64,000 nucleotides of DNA from Pratylenchus scribneri (taxonomy: Eukaryota > Nematoda > Chromadorea > Rhabditida > Pratylenchidae). Below are positions 48,032 through 61,299 of this stretch, piece after piece (positions within the stretch are counted from its first letter, which is position 1; every line of letters begins with the position of its first letter). The notes beneath the pieces are model-generated. The model saw only the letters and a list, made by a program, of their open reading frames with translations. It had not been told where the DNA came from and made no database searches. Position numbers and translations under genes: made by a program. The stretch lies in NCBI GenBank assembly GCA_030063045.1, contig JAQSEB010000088.1, positions 1 to 64,000 on the forward strand. The letters run 5' to 3'.

Positions 48032-51000
48032 TTAATACAAACATGAGGAATTATTAAAATCAGAATAGGCGGAATTATTAAAATGAGAACAAGCGGAATT
48101 ATTAAAATCAGAACAAGCGGAATTATTAAAATCAGAACAGGCAGAATTATTAAAATCAGAACAAGCGGAATTATTAAAATCAGAAAAAGCGGAATTATTA
48201 AAATCAGAACAGGCGGAATTATTAAAATCAGAACAAGCGGAATTATTAAAATCAGAACAGGCGGAATTATTAAAATCAGAACAAGCGGAATTATTAAAAT
48301 CAGAACAAGCGGAATTGTGGAAATCAAAACAGGCGGAATTATTAAAATCAGAACAGGCGGAATTATTAAAATCAGAACAGGCGGAATTATTAAAATCAGA
48401 ACAGGCGGAATTAATAAAATCAGAACAGGCGGAATTATTAAAATCAGAACAAGCGGAATTATTAAAATCAGAACAAGCGGAATTATTAAAATCAGAACTA
48501 GCGGAATTATTAAAATCAGAACAAGCGGAATTATTAAAATCAGAACAGGCAGAATTATTAAAATCAGAACAAGCGGAATTATTAAAATCAGAACAAGCGG
48601 AATTGTGGAAATCAAAACAGGCGGAATTATTAAAATCAGAACAGACGGAATTATTAAAATCAGAACAGGCGGAATTATTAAAATCAGAACAGGCGGAATT
48701 ATTAAAATCAGAACAGGCGGAATTATTAAAATCAGAACAGGCGGAATTAATAAAATCAGAACAGGCGGAATTATTAAAATCAGAACAAGCGGAATTATTA
48801 AAATCAGAACAGGCGGAATTATTAAAATCAGAACAAGCGGAATTATTAAAATCAGAACAGGCGGAATTATTAAAATCAGAACAAGCGGAATTATTAAAAT
48901 CAGAACAGGCGGAATTATGAAAATCAAAACAGGCGGAATTATTAAAATCGGAACAGGCGGAATTATTAAAATCAGAACAGGCGGAATTATTAAAATCAGA
49001 ACAGGCGGAATTAATAAAATCAGAACAGGCGGAATTAATAAAATCAGAACAGGCGGAATTATTAAAATCAGAACAAGCGGAATTATTAAAATCAGAACAA
49101 GCGGAATTATTAAAATCAGAACAAGCGGAATTATTAAAATCAGAACAGGCGGAATTATTAAAATCAGAACAGGCGGAAAATCTGAACAGGCGGAATTATT
49201 AAAATCAGAATAGGCGGAATTATTAAAATCAGAATAGGCGGAATTATTAAAATCAGAACAGTTGAAATTATTAAAATCAAAAAAGGCAGAATTAAAATAA
49301 GCGGAATTAGAACAAATGGAATTAAATATATAAATGGATAAAAAAACTCATTTAAAAAAGTATTAAAAAGGATAATTAAAAAGAAGCGATATTTTTTATA
49401 AAATAAAAATATTCTTACCAATTGCATTCTGCTCCAACATTTGTTTATATGGGATCAAATATTCTTTCTCAAATTGTATCCTTAACTTTTCCAATGCATT
49501 TAATTTATACTCATTCTTTTTCTGTCCTTTTTCTACAACAATTTTCGGCTGTTGGCCAATCAAAGCGACAAAATCGCGATTATAAGTTTGCCTTGTAAAA
49601 CTTTCAACAGACCACATTTTTTCCAATTTTTTCTCTTCACAAATTGCTCGGGCAAAGCAAATCCAATTCAATTGCAGTCTCAAATAAATTTGATCGTATA
49701 AATTCTCATCATCCTTTTCTTTGCCACCAACAGTATCATAACCGTCAATTTGGGCAAGCAATTTTGTAAAAATGCCATGCAATTTTATCATCAAAATATT
49801 AAATTCCTCCAATGACCATTCCCTCTCTTCATTCAGCTTTAATTCGGTCAATTCTTTTCGAATTTCCTCCACCAATTTCAAATTAATTGAATTCGTTAAA
49901 AGCAATTTATCCTCCTTCATTTCATCCAATGCCTTTAATTTATGGCCTATTTCATTCAGATATGTGCCAATAGTCAAGAATAAATGTTCCTCCGGTGACC
50001 ATTTCTGTTCGGCAATGAATTTTTCATAAATTTCCAAAAATTTTTTGTATATAAATTGATCATTAAAATATTCTAAAAAAAAATAATTTTTATAATTAAA
50101 AAATTTTTTTCACTTTCAAATGGAGGCAATTTATGATCATGAATTTTTCCTTCCACAATTTCATTGAGCGGCAAATCGACCATTACCCCTCCTCTTTCCT
50201 CTTTTTCACCTCTTTTTTCAACCTTTTGCTGAATTTTCTTCCTTTTCTTTTTTTCATTTTTGTTTTTAGATTTGCTGCTAGTTTCGGAGTTGCCTCCGTA
50301 GCCGGCAACATCAACCGCTGGAATGTCGTTTTGATTAGTTGAAGGAGCATTGGAGGAAGCTTCTTTTTCAGTGATTTGAAATCTATCCTTTTTCTTCTTT
50401 TTCTTCTTTTTAGTTTGAGAATTGGAGGAAGAAATCTCTTCTGCCATTTGAATTTTTTCTTTTTTCTTCTCTTTTGCCGATTCTAAAAATATTGACATTA
50501 GATAAGTCTAATATTTCAATGCTGGCAATTTAATTTTAATCAAGGGTTGGGAAAGATTTGTTTCTAAGTTCCTTATCCAAAAAATATATTAGATAATTTC
50601 TCTAAATTTAAGGGCGAGGATTGGCGTCATTTTTGGAGTTTGGACATAAATTTTTTTGGATAAAAAATGAATGAATTGTGAAGTTAAATTTAAAAGCCGA
50701 ATCAGATGTTGATTTTTTTTTTAATAAAAATTACTTTTATTATTTCGAATTTCCTCGATTTGCTGTTGTTCATTTCTATCTTGAACAATTTCTTGAATTG
50801 CCAAATTTTTCCTTTCTCTCTCCTCTCCTTTGTCCGAATCAGAGTGGTCAGAATCAGTCATATCGGCCCAACTCTTTTTTGCACTTATGCTTTTTTCCCG
50901 TTTTGTGACGTCAATTTCAATTAAATGTCTGCCTTCTAAAAGTTTACGCAGTTTTTCCCTCTGTTGCTCTTTATCATTTACTTCAGCATTAATTTTCAAA

Positions 51001-54000
51001 TCCATTGAAAAATTCACTATATATTGGCGATTTTCAGAAGTAGAATTAGGCTCCCGAATTGAAATGAGCATTTGCAAAACTGCCATTTCCGACGAATTCC
51101 AGAATTCATTGGACAGCCCGCATTTCCCCCAATCCACTATGAATTTACCTTTTACTTTATTTTGATTCAGAATTTCTCCATCGCATTTTGATTCTGTTGT
51201 CCAATTTTCCGGCTTATTTTCTTCCAATTTCCCTTCGTTATTTTTCTTCATTGGAAAAATTTCCACTTTCGTCACATATTTACGATTTTCCGGTTTATTT
51301 TGACCCGAAAATATGAAGAATTTTGTGATCCTCTTTTTGGGACCATTTTTTCCTGTTTGTTTGTTCATATTTTCATTTTTCTCCTCTTTGAATTTATTTA
51401 AGGATGGAATGTAATTGTAAAGGAATCGTAAACGGCCCATGAAGGAGATGGGCGCATCATTAGGTGATTCAACAATTTCCGCCTCCATTTTTTTCGAATT
51501 TTCATTTGTATCGCTTTTTCCAATTTCTTTCGTAGTCAATTCAATTATTTCCAAGGGCATTTCTGCTGCTGCTGAATCTTATTTTATTAGATTAAACCGC
51601 CCATGGTCATATCCACAATAGATAAAGATAAAGAAGGGCAGTGCAAATGTGATCATTTCCACAATATTAGAAATGCAAATTTAATTTTATATGATATTAA
51701 ATATGGGAGTTGGCACGTGATTCCGTTCAGTAAAGATTTTAATTGACTTTTTCGAAAAAATTTTAATTAAATTTTCCGGAAAGATTGTTTCAGCTTAGTT
51801 TTTTCGGGTATTCATTGATTTATGAGTATTTTTATAAATATTATTTATTAGTATTACTTTTTATTTTTTGGATTATAATTAAGATTCAAATTAGCCTTTA
51901 CACTAATGTAGACATGAATGACCTAGCATAAATTAAACTAGTCTGCTTCGAGTACTCTTGGATTTGGGTAGAAGGGTCTTTTGAGTGTCTAAGAAATGCT
52001 AAATGCATGGAATTTTGTAAATATATGTGGGTAAGGTTTCGGGGGCATACCCAAATTTTCTTCCTCTGTCTGTATCTCTGAAGGTAAAATTTGCTCATTT
52101 TGGTTTTCCTTTTCTTCTGGCACTTTTCCCTTCACAAAATGAGCATAATCTTTGGCGTGAATTTTCATTCCGCGAGGACCAATTTCATTGAAAACACTTG
52201 CAATTCGCTCAAAATCGCCCATAAAATTGAAAAGAATTTCCCGTCTTCCATGCTCAGAATTTGCATCTTAAAAATTAATTAAATTTTAAAATTTTAAAAA
52301 AAAATATAAATTTATTAAAATTTTTTATAGATGATATATATAATTTATAATTGAAAATTAAGAAATGTTAAATAAAATTTAATTTGCTTTTAAAATACAT
52401 AAATATTTCAATCACTCTTAAATGTGGCTATGAATTTTTAAATAATTATTTATAAATCTTGGTGTGATGAATGAATTGGTCTAAAAAAATAGTCATTTGA
52501 TGGAGAATATGAAAAAAATTTCCATTCACAAATTTTTTCGTCAGTTATTTTTATAAATATGATTATTTCTTTCAATTCACATTACCAACTGACCACTTAA
52601 TATTTTTGCAAATGAAAATTCTTTGGCCTCCTTTTTGCCTTTATTTTCCTGCTCCTCCAATTTTTCTTTTCTCAATAAACGGACAAATGCGTCGAAATGG
52701 AATTTTCGTAAATTCTGGTCAAAATCTTCAAATATTTTATCTTTTTCATTTTCTACGGCAATTTTTTCCAGGCGATAATTGTGCAAAATTTCCGAAATAA
52801 TTTCCTTTTTTGATCTACTATTTATTTCTGCTAGCATTCGAGCGAAAAATTCTCTGAAAAATTTAATAATTAAAAAGTATTAAAAAAATATTCACGATAG
52901 GTGAAATTTATCAATGAAATCAAAAATGTAAATATATTTATTTTTGAATGATTTAATATTTAAATTAAATCTAATTGTCAAATTAAAATTGAAAAAAAAA
53001 TTATAAAAAAATTAAAAATTTTATTTTTAAATAATTAATTAGAAATAAAAGAACATGATTTTAATTTTGCTATACATAATTTAATGAATTAAATAAAAAT
53101 TTTCTAATTTATTTTTGCTAAAAAACATCTAAATTTTGAGAAAAATAATTTAAAAAATTTATTCCATCAAAATATAAATATATTATAAAATGACTAAACT
53201 TTTTTTGGAATATTTGGCCTCTACTTATATTTATATCATCTTACCTTTGAATATGGAATTTTACTTCCCCAAAATCAGTCAACACTTTGTCATATTCAAT
53301 TCGGGCAAATAGGCGAATTTGTTCGCCATATTTTGATCGAATTAATTGCAATTTTGGGAGGAGACCCGTTGGTGCCATTACAAATTGTTCAAAATGTTGC
53401 ATGAAAACCAAAATATTTGCGGCCAATGAATGCATTATTATTGGTGAATTTTCCCCCTTTAACTTGTATTTTTTAAATGCCAAAGCATAATTTTCCAAAA
53501 GTCGTTTATCATTAAAAACTGCAAAAAAAAAATTTAATAAAATATATTTTAAAATTTTTTTTTAACAAAGAATAATATTAATATTTTTTGAAAATAATAA
53601 AATAACAGCCAATTCTAATTTTTTTATTATTTATAATATTTACTGATATTTAAATTTCACCATTTTCCATTTTTTAAAATTTTTTATAAAATTCTAAATT
53701 TATTAAAATTTTTAAAATAAAATTTTGGAAAGAAAAAAATAATTATAAAAACAATTAAAAATTTTAAAAATTATAAATATAAAATTTTTATATGAGATAG
53801 TAAAAATTTATTAGAACAACCAAAATATATTTTTAAACTATATTATTATATAAAAAATTACAATTTATGTCGCGCAATGGATTTTCCAATCTATTACCAA
53901 GAGTATTAGCCCCTTTGGATGATACTTCCCAAACAATTTCAATATTCCTTCTTTTTTCTTTTTCCTCTTCGTCTCCAACCTTCGCTTTGGGCCCTTTGTT

Positions 54001-57000
54001 CAATTCGTCCCAAAGAGTATCATAATTCATTGTTATCTTCTCTCCATTAGGACGATTGTATCCCAAGCCCAACAATGTGTTTAGCGTGTGAACCGCACCC
54101 ACTTCATTCCGTAAAAATTCTACCAATTTTGAATCCGATTGCAAAACGCGTGCGAATCGTTTGAAATTCATACTTTTCATATGATTATTTCTCAATTCCT
54201 CTACAATTTGATGGAAATTTGCTTGCACAAATTCGCTAGTGGCCATTTGAATTTCGGTGTTAAAATTAAAAGTGCCGTACATGGCCGACCCTTGCTCTTC
54301 AGCGAGCATGGCGCAAAAATCGCTAACCATTTTGACGCAACGAATCATGTTGATTTGTCGACTCAACTCATCAGTGGTTATTTCAATATTTTTTGTGCCA
54401 CTAGTTGTTGGAAAATTGTCTCCAACCAGCAGTTCTTTTTCTTCCATCCCTAGAACATTGGCCACTTGTTGTTCAATTCGTGTTACGCCGTCATATGTTT
54501 TTCTGGCATATTCACGTTGAAAAGCAATTCGATTAGCATGAAATTTTTGTGCATGATATTTTGTAGTGTCCATTATACGTTTGTCATGTAAATACATAAC
54601 TTCCAGGCTAGCTTGGAACCGACTCTTTTTATCCGGTATTTGGAATATTTCAATCCATTTTTCTACCAAATATCCAGTCGCAATGCTGCAAATATTTTTT
54701 TTATAAATATTTTTATATCACCACAAACCTCTTGCTGCCTTTTGTCGTTAATTCGGCTAAAAATTCACTGCCAATCAGTTCTTTTAGTTTTGTCAATGTT
54801 TCCTGGTCTTCTATTTGTTCTAAAAAATTTTTAATAAATTAATATAATGTTAAATAATTTCTATTTTTTAAATATATATTTATTAATTACCGTCCAGATT
54901 AAAAGCTATATTTGACGAATAGAATCTTTGGCCTTCACTAATAAGTTCCTTTAAATAAAACCAACGCCATTTGCGTATTTCATCTTCGTCAAAATGCTTT
55001 CGTTCTTTTTCGGTGAATTCCTTGGCCAATTTTTTACATTTTTCAATATAGCTAATCAAATTTTTGTCCATTTCTTTTCGGTTTTCCTCTTCGTCAAATT
55101 CTTCGATTTGAGTTTTGACTCGCGCATCATTTCTTATAATGCATTTTTGATGCTTCAGCAAATACATCCAATTTAGCATGTATAAAGCTTTAATTAAATA
55201 TTTTTTCTTATTAAATTATTCCTTTCATTTAAAAATTTGTATTTAATATTAGCATTGGCGGAAATAAAATCTGAACAAAGCGGAATTATTAAAATCAGAA
55301 CAGGCGGAATTATTAAAATCAGAACAGGCGGAATTATTAAAATCAGAACAGGCGGAATTATTAAAATCAGAATAGGCGGAATTATTAAAATCAGAACAGG
55401 CGGAATTATTAAAATCAGAACAGGCGGAATTATTAAAATCAGAACAGGCGGATTTATTAAAATCAGAACAGGCGGATTTATTAAAATCAGAACATGCTGA
55501 ATTATTAAAATCAGAACAGGCGGAATTATTAAAAACAGAACAGGCGGAATTATTAAAATCAGAACAGGCGGAATTATTAAATTCAGAACAGTCGGAATTA
55601 TTAAAATCAGAACAGGCGGAATTATTAAAATCAGAACAAGCGGAATTATTAAAATCAGAACAGGCGGAATTATTAAAATCAGAACAGGCGGAATTATTAA
55701 AATCAGAACAGGCGGAATTATTAAAATCAGAACAGGCGGAATTATTAAAATCAGAACAGGCGGAATTATTAAAATCAGAACAGGCGGAATTATTAAAATC
55801 AGAACAGGCGGATTTATTAAAATCAGAACAGGCGGATTTATTAAAATCAGAACAGGCGGATTTATTAAAATCAGAACATGCTGAATTATTAAAATCAGAA
55901 CAGGCGGAATTATTAAAAACAGAACAGGCGGAATTATTAAAATCAGAACAGGCGGAATTATTAAATTCAGAACAGTCGGAATTATTAAAATCAGAACAGG
56001 CGGAATTATTAAAATCAGAACAGGCGGAATTATTAAAATCAGAACAGGCGGAATTATTAAAATCAGAACAGGCGGAATTATTAAAATCAGAACAGGCGGA
56101 TTTATTAAAATCAGAACAGGCGGATTTATTAAAATCAGAACATGCTGAATTATTAAAATCAGAACAGGCGGAATTATTAAAAACAGAACAGGCGGTATTA
56201 TTAAAATCAGAACAGGCGGAATTATTAAATTCAGAACAGTCGGAATTATTAAAATCAGAACAGGCGGAATTATTAAAATCAGAACAGGCGGAATTATTAA
56301 AATCAGAACAGGCGGAATTATTAAAATCAGAACTGGCGGAATTATTAAAATCAGAACAGGCGGAATTATTAAAATCAGAACAGGCGGAATTATTAAAATC
56401 AGAACAGGCGGAATTATTAAAATCAGAACAGGCGGATTTATTAAAATCAGAACAGGCGGATTTATTAAAATCAGAACATGCTGAATTATTAAAATCAGAA
56501 CAGGCTGAATTATTAAAATCAGAACTGGCTGAATTATTAAAATTGGAACTAGCGGAATTATTAAAATCAGAACAGGGGGAATTATTAAAATCAAAAAAGG
56601 CGGAATTATTAAAATCAGAACAGGCTGAATTATTAAAATCAGAACAGGCGGAATTATTAAAATCAGAACAGGCGGAATTATTAAAATCAGAACAAGCGGA
56701 ATTATTAAAATGAACAGGCGGAATTATTAAAATCAAAAAAGGCGGAATTATTAAAATCAGTACAGGCTGAATTATTAAAATCAGAACAAGCGGAAAAACA
56801 AAAGAGATGGAATTCAGAACACGCGAAACATAAATATTTTTTTCGCTTATTTAAATTCTCACCAGGTTTTTCGATTCCTTCAAATCCGCCCGCCCTTATT
56901 GCCAATGAATCATGGAATATTTCCATTTCCACTCGAGCATTCCACCATGCATTCACCAATTGTTCATTATTATTTTCATTTGAAATTTGATCAATTTGTT

Positions 57001-60000
57001 CATCCAAAATTCGCATCCAAATCAGCAAGTCCAAACCCCAAATGCACCTTTTTATATCGATTGTTGTTTTCCACATCATTTTTCGAATTTTTAAATCTCC
57101 TTTACTATGAAGTAAAACAATTTTCTCAAAATAATCCTCGATGTTGTAGATTAAACGAAAATCGGTGAGTTCTTAATTAATTAATTTAGAGTGTCTTAGG
57201 CCAAATTTTAATTAATTAAAAGTTGCAATTTCATTTTATTCGGCATTTTCAATAATTTATTCGTCAAATTAAATATTATCAAAAACAAAATATAAATAAA
57301 CAATATTATTCTATTAGTATTCTATACAAAATTTAATCATAATCTTAATTAGGCTATTTAATTAATCTATCTCTAATAGTAGTTTTAAAATTTATTTATA
57401 AAATTATAAAATGAAAAAAATATTTATTAACTTGTTCTGAATGGCGCCAACATCTTATCCATAAAATTTTCACTTGAATAATTCATATTGTCCAATTGGA
57501 TTGGTTTTTGACCAGATTTTTCCATCTCAATAATTTTTGACCAAATTTGGTCAAAACCGCCAAAAAATTCGGAAAATTTATAAATATTTCCTGGACTGAA
57601 ATTGCTGTCCAATAATTGTTTGTCCATCTTTTTCAAAAGGTCCAACCAGGCCCAATATTCCATCCAAAGCAATTCCTTTCTAATTGCCATCCTATTCTGT
57701 TCGAAATTCTCTTTTTTATCCATAATTTCATGATCTTCATTTTCGCCAATAATTTTCCTCCAAAGTTTTAACAACACCAAGCACAATTTTTCGGCATCGT
57801 ATTTGTCAATATTTTTTGCGAAAATTTTGAATTTTTTAGAAATTTCAAAAAGTTGTTTTAGATCCGCGCGAGTGTTTTCTTCATTTTCTTGATTTTCAAA
57901 AAGTTGATCAAACAATTTGCGCCATATTCTGCCATATAAGAATGCACTTGACATTCGGAATTCCCAAAATGCCAATAACACATCACTGGTATCTTGGATA
58001 ATGTTTTTATACAAACCGAGCACCAACTTTTCCTCAATTGTACCTGATAAATAAGAGGGAATAATTTTTACGGATTATTTGAAAAGAAATCAAAAAATTT
58101 TTTCTTGATTTTATCATTCCTGAAAATGGTACTTCTATAGTTTGTATCCTCTTTTTTATCGAAAAAGTGCTTGGTCCCTTATATGGGTCGAAGGACTAAA
58201 AATTTTTTGAATTTTTTTTTGATAAAATTATAGCTCATTCGACGCGTATCTATGAGAGAAGCTCGAATCTGCCATCGATTTCGCATATAACATAAAAATA
58301 AAAAAGTTACGGCCATTTTAGTTTCGCTGGAATGTGTTGGAACTGCGCAGATTTGCGTGAATGTAACTTTTTAATTTTTGCTTTTTATGCGAAAACAATG
58401 ACAGATTTGCACTCTACTCATTGAGTCGCGTCGAATGAGCTATAATTTGACCGAAAAAATTTTTAAAAATTTTTCGAATTCAGACCCATAGGGTGGACCC
58501 TTCACTTTTACGATTTTCAAATGCCCATAACTTGGCCAAAAATGCTTTAACGCTCAAATTTTTGACATTTTCTACTCAGTTCATCAAAAGGCGTCGATTG
58601 GTATATAATTTGACCAAAAATAGAAAAAAATATTTACCCAAAAAGAGGATACAAACTATAGAAGTACCAAAGGGTATTTAATTTTATTTTGGCTATTTTT
58701 AAAATTGTGTCAAAAATTTCAAATAAATTGGATAGTGCCCCCAACGAATGATTGGAATCTCGAATCTGGCTTTGGCATGGAGTTTGGAGTCTTAGCAAGG
58801 AATTTTCGAGAGGAGTCACCCCGTCCCATTCCTCGCACCCTCATTCCCCGCACTCCCCGTTCCCGTTTTTTCATACCTCTCTCACGGGGAATTAATAATA
58901 ATAACCCTAATTTTAATTCATAAAAATACCAATTCCAAGAAGAGTTGGAAAAAATTCCTCCAAATCAATCAATATATTTGCTGATGTCATTTTTATAATT
59001 TGTCTTTTGACCAATTTCAATTCCTCTTGCCCATCTCTAGTTACGGAATTTATGATCAATTTGCGCATTTCTCGCAGGAATTGGCTTTCTTCTTTTTCAT
59101 TTTCATCCTCAAAAGGAATCACTTCCTTTTTGCTTCCATTAAATGGAATAATTGCCATGGATCTATTTAAATTTATTATTATTATTAAGAGCAATTGTTG
59201 AGTCATAAAAATCGTCAATTAGGTCAACAGAAACGAAATTCGAAACTCAACCGAACCGATTTTTGGCTAAAAAATATCGATCCGAAAACCGAGTTTCGAA
59301 AACCGTGAAAATCAGAGAGTCCGAATTCCAAATCGACCGGTTCCCTTTTCACTTTGGGAGGGGCACACTGCCAATCGATTGCATTATTAATACATTTTTA
59401 TTAATTAATAACAGTGGAAATAAAAAAAAAATAAATAAATTTTTATTTCTTGCCTGCCCATTTTTGCCTCCGCATCTTCCAATTCCAGCGCCTTTTTCAG
59501 TTGTTCCTCATCTCTCAATTCTTGTATTCTTTTTTGAAATTTTGTCCACCAAAATTCGAAATTGTCTTCCTCCAATTTTTTTCCACTCAATAATCTTTTC
59601 ATCACTCTATATCTATAATGCATTTGATTTGCATCATTGAAAAAATTGACAACCCATTTTGGCATTTCCTCAAATGGGTCAGATTTGTCAAGCAGATGGA
59701 ACTCCAGTCGGTCGCAATCGCCTTCTCCTATTTTTATCATTTCATTCACACTCATGGGCTCTTCTTCTATTTGCTTTCGAAGAGCTGAAGTGAAAATTTT
59801 ATACTCATATATTATATATCAAGCATTTTTTTCTCAATGCACATATCGCATTCAGATTTCAGAATAAACATAATTTAACAAATTTTAAAAAATGGGCAGA
59901 ATTGTCTCAGAATAAACAAAAAAAATGGGCAGAATTGTTAAATTTGAATATTAAAAATTTAAATCAAATTTTTTTCCAAAATTTTTAACTTTCAATTAGT

Positions 60001-61299
60001 ATAAACTTTCTTTTTTTTTATCCCAAAAATAACAATTTCGGATTTCTTTTCTACTTTTGTGATTAGATTTGTTGGGAATGGATCTTTAAAATTATTTTTT
60101 TGGCCTCAACGAAACCTTTTGTCGCTTGATTATATCTTTCCGAATTTTGTAATATAGTTTTGCTTTCCTCTTTTATTTTTTCCATCGTTGTTTTGTCCCA
60201 TAATTCGCATGCATATTTGATCATGTCTTTAATTTCGCCTTTTTTATTTCTGGCTATTTTTTTCTTCTCATTTTCCAGGCCATATTTTTCAGCAAAATTC
60301 CAAGCAATCAGTCGAAATTGCATTCGGCGCTCCAAATTTAATTGCTAAAAGGAAAAGGAAATATAATTTTTCTTGTTTCTTAGTCTTTTTATGGCTTTTA
60401 TCTTAAATAATTTAAAGAATTGTCAAGAATTTTTCTGAACAGCTTCAACAAGAAAAACCTATTTTTGATCATTTATCTAAGCTTAGTTTAAAAATTGATG
60501 AATTTAAAAACAAAAAAAAATATTTTATTAAATTATTTGAATAGAATTTTATATTAATAAAACAGTCAATGTATTCTAAAAATTATTTTTAGATTTTGTC
60601 TAACATAAAGCTTGAGAGAATGTTAATAAAAATAAAAATGACAGATGACAGTGGTAAAAAATTATTATTAATTTTTTTACAAAGATTTTTGATATAAAAT
60701 TTATTATTTAAATTTTAAAAAAGAACTTCTTCATCAATGCCTGGCTGTTTGACAGAATCAAAATTGGAAAGCAACATCAAATTGGTGTATTCCTTGTCCA
60801 AATCGAATACTTAAACAAAAAATAATATTTAAAAATTATTTGTCAAATTTTTTATTTTTTCGAACTAAGTATTTGATATTTAAATAAATTTATTATTACT
60901 ATACTAAAGCTAAATTCAATTTAATTAAAAATGAAAATTAATTTTGAAATTTCTGAAATGGGTTAACTTTTACTGAATTTTATTTACTAAAAAGTCCATA
61001 AAATTTAACCGAAAGACCTAGAGTTTAATTTAATAATATTAAATTTTGCTTTGACAATTTTTTGAAATCGATTTGGTGAAGCTATCATGCAATTTTTTCA
61101 AATTTTTAATTTAATAATATTTATTTTAAAAAAAATTATTAATTATAGAAGGTGAGTGTCATTTTTTTAATATTTTATAAATAATAAATTTAATATTATA
61201 ATATAAAATTTTACCAATATCATTTTGCATCGTCATGAAAATATTTTGATTGAATAGAAGCAAATAAAATAACATATTTATTTGATTGACAAAGTTCAT
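40869..61299 (-). CDS. Giant signal-peptide-bearing poly(A) polymerase-like protein, copy 2 (open throughout)
   Basis: 26 exons, transcript order: 61299-61215, 60809-60727, 60344-60116, 59784-59454, 59162-58930, 58043-57432, 57171-56863, 55187-54891, 54819-54729, 54685-53862, 53518-53245, 52853-52594, 52266-52051, 51571-50735, 50482-50114, 50072-49419, 48012-47750, 47698-47507, 47041-46744, 46445-46347, 46064-45663, 45227-45103, 44920-44664, 44218-44047, 41047-40965 and 40914-40869. The total is 7641 nt (2,546 codons plus stop), with every junction in phase. Exons 2, 3, 9, 11, 18-21, 23 and 25 are the same length as in copy 1. The N-terminus has a signal-peptide-like core (MLFYLLLF). A run of eight lysines lies near residue 1588. 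The PAP-like part begins near residue 1902 and is far more conserved between copies than the N-terminal part. Exon 14 encodes about 220 residues absent from copy 1. A single giant gene is my preferred model; two adjacent genes cannot be excluded. Confidence 0.78.
41402..41440. repeat. GC-rich imperfect hairpin
   Basis: 39 bp in AT-rich surroundings: GGAGCGGCCGGGAGCCGC, a GCA turn, then GCGGCGACCGGGCGCTCC, which pair with small mismatches. Its core resembles the hairpin at 43589-43632, and the two flank the 31-bp satellite. Confidence 0.75.
41700..43125. repeat. 31-bp tandem satellite in intron 24 of copy 2
   Basis: About 46 head-to-tail copies of a 31-bp unit (GAAGGATAAAAAGCCGGAAA followed by TGGTCGAGAAT or TAATCGATAAT). 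Two alternating variants differ at GGATAAAAA/GGGTATAAA and TGGTCGAGAA/TAATCGATAA. Decayed units occur at both edges (from about 41580 and to about 43230). The long open frames on the - strand inside it arise only because the unit lacks stops in that orientation. Confidence 0.93.
43589..43632. repeat. Perfect GC-rich hairpin
   Basis: A 20-bp arm AACGAGCGTTGGGATGCCGC, a 4-base turn GCCA, then the exact complement. It is isolated in AT-rich intron sequence, on the other side of the 31-bp satellite from the hairpin at 41402. It may be the end product of a small palindromic mobile element. No transcription signal is visible. Confidence 0.85.
48052..49287 (-). repeat. 24-bp minisatellite in intron 16 of copy 2
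   Basis: About 51 units of the same 24-bp sequence as at 34021-35120, in the same intron and the same orientation relative to transcription. More units carry the AACAAGCGG variant, and a few (near 48315 and 48603) carry GGAATTGTGGAAATCAAAAC. It is not coding. Confidence 0.92.
55256..56800 (-). repeat. 24-bp minisatellite in intron 7 of copy 2, with higher-order repeats
   Basis: About 64 units of the same 24-bp family. Variant units (CATGCTGAATT, GGATTTATT, AAAAACAGAA, AAATTCAGAACAGTCGG) recur in the same order, giving blocks of about 16, 11 and 14 monomers between the CATGCTG variants near 55493, 55877, 56141 and 56477. It is not coding. Confidence 0.92.
58128..58668. mobile_element. Foldback element with GGTAC ends in intron 5 of copy 2
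   Basis: GGTACTTCTATAGTTTGTAT at the left end is the exact complement of the right end, extending through a CCTCTTTTT/AAAAAGAGG pair. Inner arms contain TATAGCTCATTCGACGCG and CGCGTCGAATGAGCTATA, complementary to each other. No coding capacity and no clear target duplication. It lies in an intron of the giant gene. Confidence 0.85.

Noticed and set aside
48028..49213. Overlapping open frames on both strands (PPVLILII, GGIIKIRT and LKSEQAE repeats)
   Set aside because: They are translations of the intronic 24-bp array. The unit length is a multiple of three, so any stop-free frame stays open. The array lies between exons 16 and 17 of copy 2.
55194..56736. 466- and 495-codon open frames with SACSDFNN or PPVLILII repeats
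   Set aside because: Same 24-bp array in intron 7 of copy 2, flanked by well-supported exons on both sides.
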